Shown one piece after another: positions 1-6,447 of a DNA stretch of 64,000 bases. The position numbers were made by a program, and so were the translations under genes. The stretch is from JBBTTE01 sp038064375. GTDB taxonomy: Bacteria > Patescibacteriota > Saccharimonadia > Saccharimonadales > UBA4665. The DNA lies in NCBI GenBank assembly GCA_038064375.1, contig JBBTTF010000001.1:558001-622000 (forward strand), written 5' to 3'. Each line of letters begins with the position of its first letter. Within the stretch, counting starts at the first letter, position 1. Below the pieces are notes generated by a model, which saw nothing but the letters and a program-made list of their open reading frames with translations, did not search any database and had not been told where the DNA came from.

Positions 1-191
1 CCACTGCTCTTAGCACTTCAATCGAAGACCTAAACCTATCAGCTCGTACAACTAACGCGCTAATTAACAACGACATCCACACCATCCGCGACCTGTTTGC
101 ACTCAACGACGCTGAGCTGCGTGACCTCAAAGGTTTCGGCAGCAAAGCTCTTGATGAAGTCAAAGAAAAGCTAGCGGAGTTGGAGCTTTAG
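1..191 (+). CDS. rpoA: RNA polymerase alpha subunit, C-terminal end (partial)
   Basis: This is the last part of an open frame that enters from the left edge and stops at TAG 189-191. The roughly 62 visible residues match the alpha C-terminal domain (alphaCTD): a helix with SIEDLNLSARTTNAL, then the helix-hairpin-helix stretch IRDLFALNDAELRDLKGFG and a final helix. In the family this domain binds UP-element DNA and activators. The rplQ start codon follows the stop with no gap, which is the usual rpoA-rplQ order. Identity rests on the domain and the neighbour; most of the protein lies outside the window. Confidence 0.9.
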   Translation, partial: TALSTSIEDLNLSARTTNALINNDIHTIRDLFALNDAELRDLKGFGSKALDEVKEKLAELEL

Positions 192-728
192 ATGCACCGC
201 CACGGATACCAAGGTCGTAAACTAGGTCGCGAGCGTGACCAACGCCGTGCGCTTATCAAGGGTCTTGCTGACTCTTTGATTAAGTACGAGTCTATAGAGA
301 CGACCTTGCCTAAGGCTAAGGAAGTTGTTCCTTACCTAGAGAAGCTAATTACCAAGGCTAAGAAGGGCGACCTTCACAACCGCCGTCAGGTTCTTAGTGG
401 CTTGCAAACCGTGGCTAGTGCCCACAAACTCGTTGACGAGATTGCACCTAAGCTATCCGGCCGTGTCAGTGGACACTTGCGTATTGTTAAGACTACGACT
501 CGTCGTGGCGACAACGCCCAGCTAGCCCGCGTTAGCTTTGTTGATGACCTCAAGTCTGCACCTGTTGCTAAGGCTGCTGTTCCAGCTGCCAAGCAAGCAG
601 CTTCCGCTAAACCTGCAACTACTGCAAAAGCCAAGCCAGCTACAGCAAAAGCCGCAGCCAAAGCTCCTGCCAAGAAACCTGTAGCTAAGAAGCCAGCCGC
701 CAAAGCTACCAAGAAAGAGGCTAAATAA
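192..728 (+). CDS. rplQ: 50S ribosomal protein L17 with Ala/Lys-rich tail
   Basis: Residues 1-120 are a standard L17, beginning MHRHGYQGRKLGRERDQRRA and continuing through the conserved LITKAKKGDLHNRRQ region. L17 binds 23S rRNA in the large subunit. Residues about 121-178 form an extra low-complexity tail rich in Ala, Lys and Pro (repeats like AKPATAKA), roughly 55 residues beyond the minimal family length. Such basic tails are probably disordered and RNA-binding. The start abuts the rpoA stop, and the stop overlaps the rplM start by one base, so the genes are translationally linked. Confidence 0.95.
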   Translation: MHRHGYQGRKLGRERDQRRALIKGLADSLIKYESIETTLPKAKEVVPYLEKLITKAKKGDLHNRRQVLSGLQTVASAHKLVDEIAPKLSGRVSGHLRIVKTTTRRGDNAQLARVSFVDDLKSAPVAKAAVPAAKQAASAKPATTAKAKPATAKAAAKAPAKKPVAKKPAAKATKKEAK

Positions 729-1168
729 TGAAAACTTATAGCGCTAAGCCAACTGACGTAGAACGTCAATGGTACATAATCGACGCCAGCGAAGCACCCC
801 TAGGCCGTGTCGCCACCAAAGTAGCAACTCTACTAACTGGCAAGGGTAAACCACAGTTCACCAAACACATCGATTGCGGTGACTTTGTAGTCATCATCAA
901 CGCTAGCAACCTTGTTGTTACCGGCGACAAGATGGACAGCAAGACTTACTACAAGCACAGTGGTTTCCCAGGTGGCCTCAAGGAGACTAGTCTTCGTGAG
1001 AAGCAGGCTCAAGACCCGACCTTTGCTATCACTAAGGCAGTCCGCGGCATGCTCCCTGTTAACCGTCTACGTGATGGTCGTCTACTACGTCTAAAAGTTT
1101 ACGGTGATGCAGAGCACAACCATGCCGCACAAAAACCAGTTCTTATCTCAGTAAAGGATGTTAAATAA
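728..1168 (+). CDS. rplM: 50S ribosomal protein L13
   Basis: The 146-residue protein is full length for L13. It shows the family signatures WYIIDASEAPLGRVATKVA near residue 15 and the YYKHSGFPGGLK loop near residue 76, plus the later AVRGMLPVNRLRD block. L13 is an early-assembly protein of the 50S subunit. The start overlaps the rplQ stop (TAATG) and the stop overlaps rpsI in the same way, so the rplM-rpsI pair is tightly coupled, as in most bacteria. Confidence 0.97.
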   Translation: MKTYSAKPTDVERQWYIIDASEAPLGRVATKVATLLTGKGKPQFTKHIDCGDFVVIINASNLVVTGDKMDSKTYYKHSGFPGGLKETSLREKQAQDPTFAITKAVRGMLPVNRLRDGRLLRLKVYGDAEHNHAAQKPVLISVKDVK

Positions 1169-1566
1169 TGGCTAAAGACAGCTACTTCTACGCAATCGGT
1201 CGCCGCAAGAGCGCTACTGCTCGTGTTCGTCTTCAGGGCGGCAAGGGTGCGATCACAGTTAACGGCAAGCCAGCAGATGAGTACTTTGCATCTAGCAAGT
1301 ACCAACTAGCCAAGCTTCAGCAGCCATTCACCGTACTCGATAAGGTCAACAAGTTTGACGTTAGCGTTGTTGTATCTGGTGGTGGCCACGACGGTCAAGC
1401 CGAAGCCATTCGCCTCGGCATCGCCAAAGCCTTCGTAATCATGACTCCAGACCTCAAAAGCACACTTAAGCGCGCCGACCTATTAAGCCGCGACTCGCGC
1501 GAAAAAGAGCGCAAGAAGTTCGGTCTTAAGGGTGCTCGTAAGCAACGTCAGTTCACCAAGCGTTAG
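1168..1566 (+). CDS. rpsI: 30S ribosomal protein S9
   Basis: A 132-residue protein with the S9 features: an N-terminal YAIGRRKSATARVRL segment, the central VSGGGHDGQAEAIRLGIAKA block, and the C-terminal GARKQRQFTKR tail whose last Lys-Arg contacts the P-site tRNA. It is the last gene of the rpoA-rplQ-rplM-rpsI run. No convincing terminator follows; the next 40 bases lead into the promoter of the Trp leader at 1610. Confidence 0.97.
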   Translation: MAKDSYFYAIGRRKSATARVRLQGGKGAITVNGKPADEYFASSKYQLAKLQQPFTVLDKVNKFDVSVVVSGGGHDGQAEAIRLGIAKAFVIMTPDLKSTLKRADLLSRDSREKERKKFGLKGARKQRQFTKR

Positions 1567-1609
1567 TCTTACTTTAGACAGCCCTCTAACACCTCTAGCT
1601 TAAGCAAGT

Positions 1610-1639
1610 TTGACATAACTTGACACAGTGTGATATATT
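1610..1639 (+). promoter_or_regulatory. Promoter of the Trp-leader operon
   Basis: A consensus -35 TTGACA at 1610-1615 and a -10 TATATT at 1634-1639 are separated by 18 bp. A second TTGACA at 1620-1625 is too close to the -10 to be used with it. The -10 ends 7 nt before the leader ATG at 1647, the spacing expected if transcription begins at or next to the start codon (leaderless mRNA). The same spacing occurs before other genes in this window (36297, 54166, 59915). Confidence 0.8.
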
Positions 1640-1646
1640 AGCCCTT

Positions 1647-1724
1647 ATGTCAAGTACAAGCAACAACTGTCAAAAGTGGTTTATCGGCCGTCACCGTAGC
1701 GGTTTGTTTGTTGTGCATATATAA
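1647..1724 (+). CDS. Tryptophan leader peptide 1 (25 aa)
   Basis: A 26-codon reading frame from ATG 1647 to TAA 1722-1724 starts 7 nt after a strong -10 box. It has one Trp codon, TGG at 1677-1679 (residue 11), followed by the pattern WFIGRHRSGLFVV. Leader peptide 2 (2085-2156) aligns without gaps over this part (W, G at +3, R at +6, G at +8, FVV at +10 to +12). The frame is followed by an intrinsic terminator, and the leader RNA contains a complementary antiterminator. The role proposed is to sense tRNA-Trp charging by ribosome stalling at the TGG, because trpS lies downstream. There is no visible Shine-Dalgarno, which fits leaderless initiation. The peptide itself could also act as an arrest peptide; that is less supported. 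Confidence 0.75.
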   Translation: MSSTSNNCQKWFIGRHRSGLFVVHI

Positions 1725-1769
1725 ATATTTTAGAGCCAATGAACAAGCCGCCACAACAGGCGGCTTTTT
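1699..1769 (+). terminator. Attenuator 1: terminator with competing antiterminator
   Basis: The terminator stem is AAGCCGCC (1745-1752) with GGCGGCTT (1759-1766), loop ACAACA, and a T run at 1765-1769. The competing partner is GCGGTTTGTT at 1699-1708 inside the leader frame. It can pair with AACAAGCCGC at 1742-1751 over 10 positions (one G-U), which breaks the terminator. The antiterminator starts 22 nt after the first base of the Trp codon, so a ribosome stalled there leaves it free. A ribosome at the stop codon would cover it. This is classical two-state attenuation logic, inferred from sequence. Confidence 0.75.
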
Positions 1770-1827
1770 AAATTGTATTCAATAATAACAAATCACAGAC
1801 AGTGATTAAATCTCAAAGGAGAAACAA

Positions 1828-2082
1828 ATGAATAATTTACAAGAATCAGTAAGCAATAAACCGGCTATGCCGGATGCGGTCATGCTTATGGCAGACCCGC
1901 AGACTAGTACAGAAGCAACTCAAGTCTACCAAGACGATGATTCGGCAACGGCGCAGTTAATACTCAAGGAGTACGCCCCGCAGACAGCGGAACAACAACT
2001 TCAGGCTAAAATCGGCAACATATTGGTCGTTAAGCCCCCTAAAAGTGGTACTTACTTCGTGCCAACGGACGTATTGGGTTAA
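1828..2082 (+). CDS. Small Trp-free protein of unknown function behind attenuator 1
   Basis: An 84-residue protein starting at ATG 1828 with a good ribosome site (AAGGAG, 7 nt upstream). I do not recognise a family. It is acidic and polar in the middle (Gln, Asp, Thr, Glu), has no signal peptide or membrane segment, and ends in a more hydrophobic segment GNILVVKPPKSGTYFVPTD. It contains no tryptophan, as expected for something made during Trp starvation. It is the first gene after attenuator 1, and its stop codon lies 2 nt before the start of leader peptide 2, so it may deliver ribosomes to that leader. A role in Trp starvation is inferred from position only. Confidence 0.7.
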   Translation: MNNLQESVSNKPAMPDAVMLMADPQTSTEATQVYQDDDSATAQLILKEYAPQTAEQQLQAKIGNILVVKPPKSGTYFVPTDVLG

Positions 2083-2084
2083 AT

Positions 2085-2156
2085 ATGGGCTCACTAACTT
2101 CTACTTACAGCTGGCAATCCGGCACTTGGCGTGGCGGAGTATTTGTCGTGTTCTAA
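2085..2156 (+). CDS. Tryptophan leader peptide 2 (23 aa)
   Basis: A 24-codon frame from ATG 2085 to TAA 2154-2156. The previous gene stops at 2080-2082, only two bases before this ATG, and no Shine-Dalgarno is visible, so initiation is probably by coupling. Trp codons lie at 2112-2114 (residue 10) and 2127-2129 (residue 15). The segment WQSGTWRGGVFVVF aligns gap-free with leader 1. A terminator follows, and the leader contains its antiterminator. The stop codon sits in the loop of a small perfect hairpin (GTGTTC-TAA-GAACAC, 2148-2162), which is absent from leader 1. Confidence 0.75.
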   Translation: MGSLTSTYSWQSGTWRGGVFVVF

Positions 2157-2202
2157 GAACACATAACAAACAGACAAACTCCGCCCGATAGGGCGGTTTT
2201 TT
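2133..2202 (+). terminator. Attenuator 2: terminator with competing antiterminator
   Basis: The terminator stem is CCGCCC (2181-2186), loop GATA, GGGCGG (2191-2196), then a T run to 2202. The antiterminator GGCGGAGT at 2133-2140, in the codons for Arg-Gly-Gly-Val of the leader, pairs perfectly with ACTCCGCC at 2178-2185 and so removes the terminator's left arm. It begins 21 nt after the first Trp codon, nearly the same distance as in attenuator 1 (22 nt). A ribosome at the leader stop would cover it. The M14 gene starts at 2231 with its own ribosome site (AGGAG). Confidence 0.75.
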
Positions 2203-2230
2203 ATTTAAAGAGTAATTTAGGAGAAATATA

Positions 2231-2971
2231 ATGAAAAATAATTTAAATGTTTGTGTCGTTGCAGGCACACATGGTGACGAGTACGTGTTCGGATCCACAG
2301 TACAAATGTTTTTGGAAGCAGAATTGCGTCGTGGAGAAGCTTGCATGTTAATTGGTAATCCAAAGGCGTCGCAGGCCCAGACTAGATTCGTAGATAGCGA
2401 CCTAAACCGTGCTTTTGGCGGTGATGGAACTGGCTATGAGGCCGAAAGAGCAGAGGAAATCAAAGAACTGTTTGCTCAGGAAGAGTTTACGCATGTCATT
2501 GACCTGCACACTTCCCCGACCACTCATAGCATTGTTCCCATCTTACCAGCAGGTCTAGAGGGATGTGTTGGGCCAGAAGCCGACCGTGTTATAAACGCGC
2601 TTCCACATATCGGTAGTGTAGTAGAATTGCACCAAACCTATAAGCCTTATTCGCTGATCTCAGCGTTGGGGCAGGGCGGAATAGCCCTAGAGTGCCCAAG
2701 GAGAATACTCGATGATGAATATTCAAGAATAGTTGCTGACGGCATTCTATCTCTGATTCGGGGGGAAACTTTTCCTGCTACTGAGAGAAATATTTACAAA
2801 GCATATGGGTATATTGGCCTTGAAGAAACCTTGGCAACTAGGCCGTTTGATGATTTCAGGCCATTGCCGAACGGAGGCCAGTCGTTCGTGGCTGATCCAG
2901 ATACATATGCCGAGATGGGGTATGGCTATCAAGGAATGCGGGTTCAGCTTGCCGGAGTAAGGAAAATATAG
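2231..2971 (+). CDS. Aspartoacylase/AstE-like M14-family zinc hydrolase
   Basis: A 246-residue protein with the zinc-site pattern of the succinylglutamate desuccinylase/aspartoacylase branch of M14 carboxypeptidases. GTHGDE (residues 13-18) supplies His and Glu, DLNRAFGG follows near 57, and DLHTS near 98 supplies the third ligand. Family members hydrolyse amide bonds of N-acyl amino acids or act as carboxypeptidases; the substrate here cannot be read from sequence. It has no signal peptide, so it is probably cytoplasmic. It contains no tryptophan. It sits between Trp attenuator 2 and trpS, 45 bp before trpS, so it is probably expressed under Trp limitation. Release of Trp from an acylated or peptide form is one possible role (inference). 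Confidence 0.75.
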   Translation: MKNNLNVCVVAGTHGDEYVFGSTVQMFLEAELRRGEACMLIGNPKASQAQTRFVDSDLNRAFGGDGTGYEAERAEEIKELFAQEEFTHVIDLHTSPTTHSIVPILPAGLEGCVGPEADRVINALPHIGSVVELHQTYKPYSLISALGQGGIALECPRRILDDEYSRIVADGILSLIRGETFPATERNIYKAYGYIGLEETLATRPFDDFRPLPNGGQSFVADPDTYAEMGYGYQGMRVQLAGVRKI

Positions 2972-3016
2972 CTATGTCTAGCAATCAATTTGTAGGATAT
3001 AATAGGGGTAATCATC

Positions 3017-4051
3017 ATGAGTAAACCTGTAATCTTAACTGGAATTAGGGCCAATAACGACCTCCATATAGGTAATTATTTGGGGGCATTGTTGCCACTG
3101 GTTGATATGGCTAAGCAGAAGTCAGGAGAATATCAGATTAATTTGTTTGTGCCTGATCTCCATAGCTTTACAACGCCGATTGATCATGGCTCGCTTCATG
3201 CTGCTATCACGCAAAACTTACGTGTCTTTGCCGCGGCCGGACTACCTCTGGACAATGCTGACGTACAGTTGTATCGACAGAGTTATGTTCCGGCGCATAG
3301 CGAGCTGACTATAATTCTTAATTCATTTTCAGGATTCGGCGAGCTAAGTCGAATGACGCAGTTCAAAGACAAGGCATCAAAGCTGGGAGATGATCGCATT
3401 AGCTTAGGGCTCTTCGACTACCCAGTCCTAATGGCCGCCGACATCCTCCTGTACGGCGCAACTTACGTTCCCGTCGGTGATGACCAGTCACAGCACCTAG
3501 AGTTTACGAGAGACATTGCCGAGCGCATGAACAAGAAGTTCAACCAAGAACTTTTTGTGATTCCTAAGCCGGTTAAGGGGCAGCACGCCTTCTTTGGCAA
3601 AGACCAAGGGCTGCGGATCAAGGACCTAGCAGACCCAACTAAAAAGATGAGCAAATCTGATGATACCGGCAAGGGCGTGATATTCATGACCGATACACCG
3701 GAGGAGGCTCGCAAGAAAATTATGTCAGCCACAACAGACAGTCTTGGCAAGATTAACTACGACCGCGATAACCAAGCTGGCATCGTCAACTTACTTGATT
3801 TACTGGCGTTGTTCAGCGATAGAGGCATTGAAGCCGTAAAGCAAGAGTACGTAGGCCAAGAACAATATGGACCACTCAAAACAGCAGTGGCAGACGTGAT
3901 TGGTGCATTTTTGGCTGACTTCCAGACCAAGCTTGAGCAGGTCGACGAGCAAGCGATCCAAAGCAAGCTAGAGGACTCAGAAAATCAGATGAACGAGCAG
4001 GCTAACGCAACGCTTCTTAAAGTTCAAAAAGCCGTCGGCTTAAGGTCATAA
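3017..4051 (+). CDS. trpS: Tryptophanyl-tRNA synthetase
   Basis: A 344-residue class I aminoacyl-tRNA synthetase that charges tRNA-Trp with tryptophan. The HIGH-type signature is HIGNYLGAL (residues 17-25), and the KMSKS loop is KKMSKS near residue 212. The body carries typical TrpRS motifs such as GLFDYPVLMAADILLY and VPVGDDQSQHLEFTRDIAERMN. The protein has no tryptophan at all, which suits an enzyme induced when Trp is scarce. It lies downstream of two Trp-codon attenuators and just upstream of an RluA-family gene. The only tRNA-Trp in this window is at 13554-13628. Confidence 0.97.
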   Translation: MSKPVILTGIRANNDLHIGNYLGALLPLVDMAKQKSGEYQINLFVPDLHSFTTPIDHGSLHAAITQNLRVFAAAGLPLDNADVQLYRQSYVPAHSELTIILNSFSGFGELSRMTQFKDKASKLGDDRISLGLFDYPVLMAADILLYGATYVPVGDDQSQHLEFTRDIAERMNKKFNQELFVIPKPVKGQHAFFGKDQGLRIKDLADPTKKMSKSDDTGKGVIFMTDTPEEARKKIMSATTDSLGKINYDRDNQAGIVNLLDLLALFSDRGIEAVKQEYVGQEQYGPLKTAVADVIGAFLADFQTKLEQVDEQAIQSKLEDSENQMNEQANATLLKVQKAVGLRS

Positions 4052-4052
4052 T

Positions 4053-4910
4053 ATGAGCAATCTCGAGATCAGCAGGGCGGAGCGCCTTGATCAGTATGTG
4101 GTCAGACACAACCCTAGCGTTAGTCGTAGCTTTGCCGTCAGGATGATCGAAGATGGTGATGTCGTTGTTAACGGTGAGCCGCAGACCAAGGCTGGCTACA
4201 AAGTTCGCGAAACCGACAAGATTAAGATCGATTTTGATGAGTCCAAGACAATTGTCTTTCCTGAGATAGAGCTACCAATTATCTACGAGGACAATGACTG
4301 CGTCGTCATTAACAAGCCAGTCGGGCTGCTAACTCACAGTAAAGGTGCCTTCAATCCTGAGGCTACGGTGTCTACATGGCTAAGAAGTCGTATGAAAGCC
4401 CCGGAAGGCCAAAGAGCAGGCATTGTTCACCGTCTAGACCGTGCAACAAGCGGCGTAATGATCTGTGCCAAGACTCCAGAAGCGCTCAGCTGGCTGCAAA
4501 AGCAGTTCTCTCAACGTAAGGTCAAAAAGAGTTATTACGCGGTTGTTGAAGGTGTTATGAAGCAGCCAGAGGCAATCATAGACATGCCAATAGAGCGCAA
4601 TCCCAAAAAGCCACAAACCTTCCGAGTCGGCAGCAATGGCAAGTCGGCTTTGACTCACTATAAAGTCATTAAGACCAGCGACCGATACAGCCTGCTAGAT
4701 CTTAAGCCAACCACGGGCAGGACGCACCAGTTGAGAGTTCATCTAGAGCACTTGGGTCACCCGATTGTTGGTGACACATTTTATGGCGGCAGCAAGGCCG
4801 AGCGGCTATTCCTGCATGCGGCTAGTCTAGAGATCACTACGCCCAGCCGCGAGCGTAAAGTGTTTGAAGTCCCCATCCCTAAAGATTTTGGAGAGCTACT
4901 AAAGTCATGA
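4053..4910 (+). CDS. RluA-family pseudouridine synthase
   Basis: A 285-residue protein with an N-terminal S4 RNA-binding domain (about residues 8-70: RLDQYVVRH... SRSFAVRMIEDGDVVVNG) and a C-terminal RluA catalytic domain. The catalytic motif is HRLDRATSGVMI near residue 126, with the nucleophilic Asp. Members isomerise uridines in 23S rRNA or tRNA; which site this one modifies (RluD- or RluC-like) is not clear. Its start is 1 nt after the trpS stop, and its stop overlaps the next start (ATGA), so it belongs to the same operon. Confidence 0.93.
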   Translation: MSNLEISRAERLDQYVVRHNPSVSRSFAVRMIEDGDVVVNGEPQTKAGYKVRETDKIKIDFDESKTIVFPEIELPIIYEDNDCVVINKPVGLLTHSKGAFNPEATVSTWLRSRMKAPEGQRAGIVHRLDRATSGVMICAKTPEALSWLQKQFSQRKVKKSYYAVVEGVMKQPEAIIDMPIERNPKKPQTFRVGSNGKSALTHYKVIKTSDRYSLLDLKPTTGRTHQLRVHLEHLGHPIVGDTFYGGSKAERLFLHAASLEITTPSRERKVFEVPIPKDFGELLKS

Positions 4911-5764
4911 AAGGACTAGTGCTACATCCTTTGACTCGTCAGCAGCTAGAAGGAGTAGTTGTGGCACCTTCGCACGCTACAGTATTAATTGGCCCAACAG
5001 GCAGTGGCAAGCAAACATTGGCCACAAAATTAGCCGAGTCAATCCTAGGTCTCACGCCAGAGGGCCTCAACGACTATCCATACAAAATGATCATCCGCTC
5101 AGAAGAAGGCAAGGCAATTGGGATCGAAGCTGTGCGCCAACTAGAGCACTTCTTAAGCCTGAAGGTGCCAACAAACACCGAACACAACCGCGTGATCATA
5201 ATAGAAGATGCCCACCAGCTCACAACAGAGGCCCAGAACGCACTACTAAAGACGCTAGAAGAGCCGCCCAAAGGTACGATTATCATAATGAGTGCCAGTC
5301 ACGAGCAGTCGTTGCTGCCGACCATACGTTCACGCGCTCAGGCTATTAATGTGAAAAGGCCGGACCAAGAGTCAATTCTGACCTACTTTGCTGATCGTAA
5401 CTTTGGTCAGGCTGATATTAAACAGGCTTATGCAATCAGTGCGGGGTTAGTTGGCTTGATGGATTCTCTGCTAGAAGAAGAGGAGCATCCGCTGACTCTA
5501 GCAACAGCAAAGGCACGACAATTACTGAGCCAATCGGCATACGAAAGACTCCTAAATGTAGACGAACTAGCCAAAAACCGCGAGTTAGCTATAAATACAG
5601 TAGCGATCTTGCAGCAAATGGCACATGTTAGTCTGCAATCAGCCAGCGGAAAGGCAGCCCTCAAATGGCAATCGATACTGTCTGCTAGCTACAAATGCGC
5701 CGAAGATTTGTCAATGAGTGGCCAGCCCAAGCTAGCCCTGACAGAACTAATGCTCAATCTATAA
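4907..5764 (+). CDS. holB: DNA polymerase III delta-prime subunit (HolB-like AAA+)
   Basis: A 285-residue AAA+ protein of the clamp-loader family. It has a Walker A-like GPTGSGKQT near residue 29, the VIIIEDAHQLTTEAQNALLKTLEEPP block (Walker B and the conserved LLKTLEEPP of clamp loaders), and SxRAQ in the place of the SRC motif. The Cys4 zinc module usual in delta-prime/gamma subunits is missing. Delta-prime is the stator of the sliding-clamp loader. The start overlaps the upstream stop by 4 bp. Spelling of the subunit rests on length and partner dnaX at 30229. Confidence 0.85.
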   Translation: MKGLVLHPLTRQQLEGVVVAPSHATVLIGPTGSGKQTLATKLAESILGLTPEGLNDYPYKMIIRSEEGKAIGIEAVRQLEHFLSLKVPTNTEHNRVIIIEDAHQLTTEAQNALLKTLEEPPKGTIIIMSASHEQSLLPTIRSRAQAINVKRPDQESILTYFADRNFGQADIKQAYAISAGLVGLMDSLLEEEEHPLTLATAKARQLLSQSAYERLLNVDELAKNRELAINTVAILQQMAHVSLQSASGKAALKWQSILSASYKCAEDLSMSGQPKLALTELMLNL

Positions 5765-5788
5765 AGTCATGGTAAAATATACATACAA

Positions 5789-6442
5789 ATGTACGCTTTA
5801 TTAATAGTCGTGGTTTTTGCTGTTTTGGCTTATATTAATGGCCAGATCCGTGATGACGAGTTTGCCAACGTATCTCGCAAGGTCGGCGATCGTCTTGGTA
5901 AGCTTTGGGACATTGCTCACCAAGGCATGCGTGAGAACCGCTTTTTGCGCGCCGAGAAGGCCCTACTTACAATTCTTAAGATTGACGAAAAGAACGCCGC
6001 AGCCTATAACCGCCTAGGCATCCTCTACGCCAAGCAAAAGGAATATCGTGACGCTATTGACTGTTTTGAGATTGCCTCCAGCATCGAGGCCACTCCTTCA
6101 AGCCTACACAACCTAGGGCTTATTTATTACGAAACCGAAAACTACGAGAAGGCCGCTGTCGCCTTTGAGCAGGCACTCAAGCTAGAAGACAATCTTGCCG
6201 CTCGCCACGTGGCCTACGCCAAAGTTCAGGAGAAGTTAGGGAACGATAAGATGATGTTCTTGGAGCTTGAGAAGGCTGCAGAGCTCGAGCCTAACCGCGA
6301 GACCTTCACACTACTCCTAAAGGCCTACACCAACCACGGTATGGAAGCCGAAGCCGATCTCATTGCCGATCGCCTCAAGAAGCTCAAAGTGCCTGCTGGA
6401 CGACCACGTCGGATCCTTCGTCCTCGTCGCGTAGTGGTTTAA
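5789..6442 (+). CDS. TPR-repeat protein with N-terminal membrane anchor
   Basis: A 217-residue protein. A short hydrophobic N terminus (ALLIVVVFAVLAYI) probably anchors it in the membrane. It is followed by tetratricopeptide repeats from about residue 47 to 190, for example AAYNRLGILYAKQKEYRDAI and HNLGLIYYETENYEKAAVAF. TPRs mediate protein-protein contacts; the partner is unknown. The C terminus is Arg-rich. A TAAAAT box lies 10 nt upstream of the ATG, so it may have its own promoter. It converges with the DUF3152 gene on the other strand, with 5 bp between the stops. Confidence 0.8.
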   Translation: MYALLIVVVFAVLAYINGQIRDDEFANVSRKVGDRLGKLWDIAHQGMRENRFLRAEKALLTILKIDEKNAAAYNRLGILYAKQKEYRDAIDCFEIASSIEATPSSLHNLGLIYYETENYEKAAVAFEQALKLEDNLAARHVAYAKVQEKLGNDKMMFLELEKAAELEPNRETFTLLLKAYTNHGMEAEADLIADRLKKLKVPAGRPRRILRPRRVVV

Positions 6443-6447
6443 CTAAG

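Noticed and set aside
386..769. Long frames opposite the ribosomal-protein genes
   Set aside because: They mirror Ala/Lys-rich codons on the other strand and have no ribosome sites; they overlap well-defined genes.
1620..1639. Second TTGACA (1620-1625) as the -35 box of the Trp leader
   Set aside because: It lies 8 bp from TATATT; the first TTGACA at 1610 has an acceptable 18-bp spacer.
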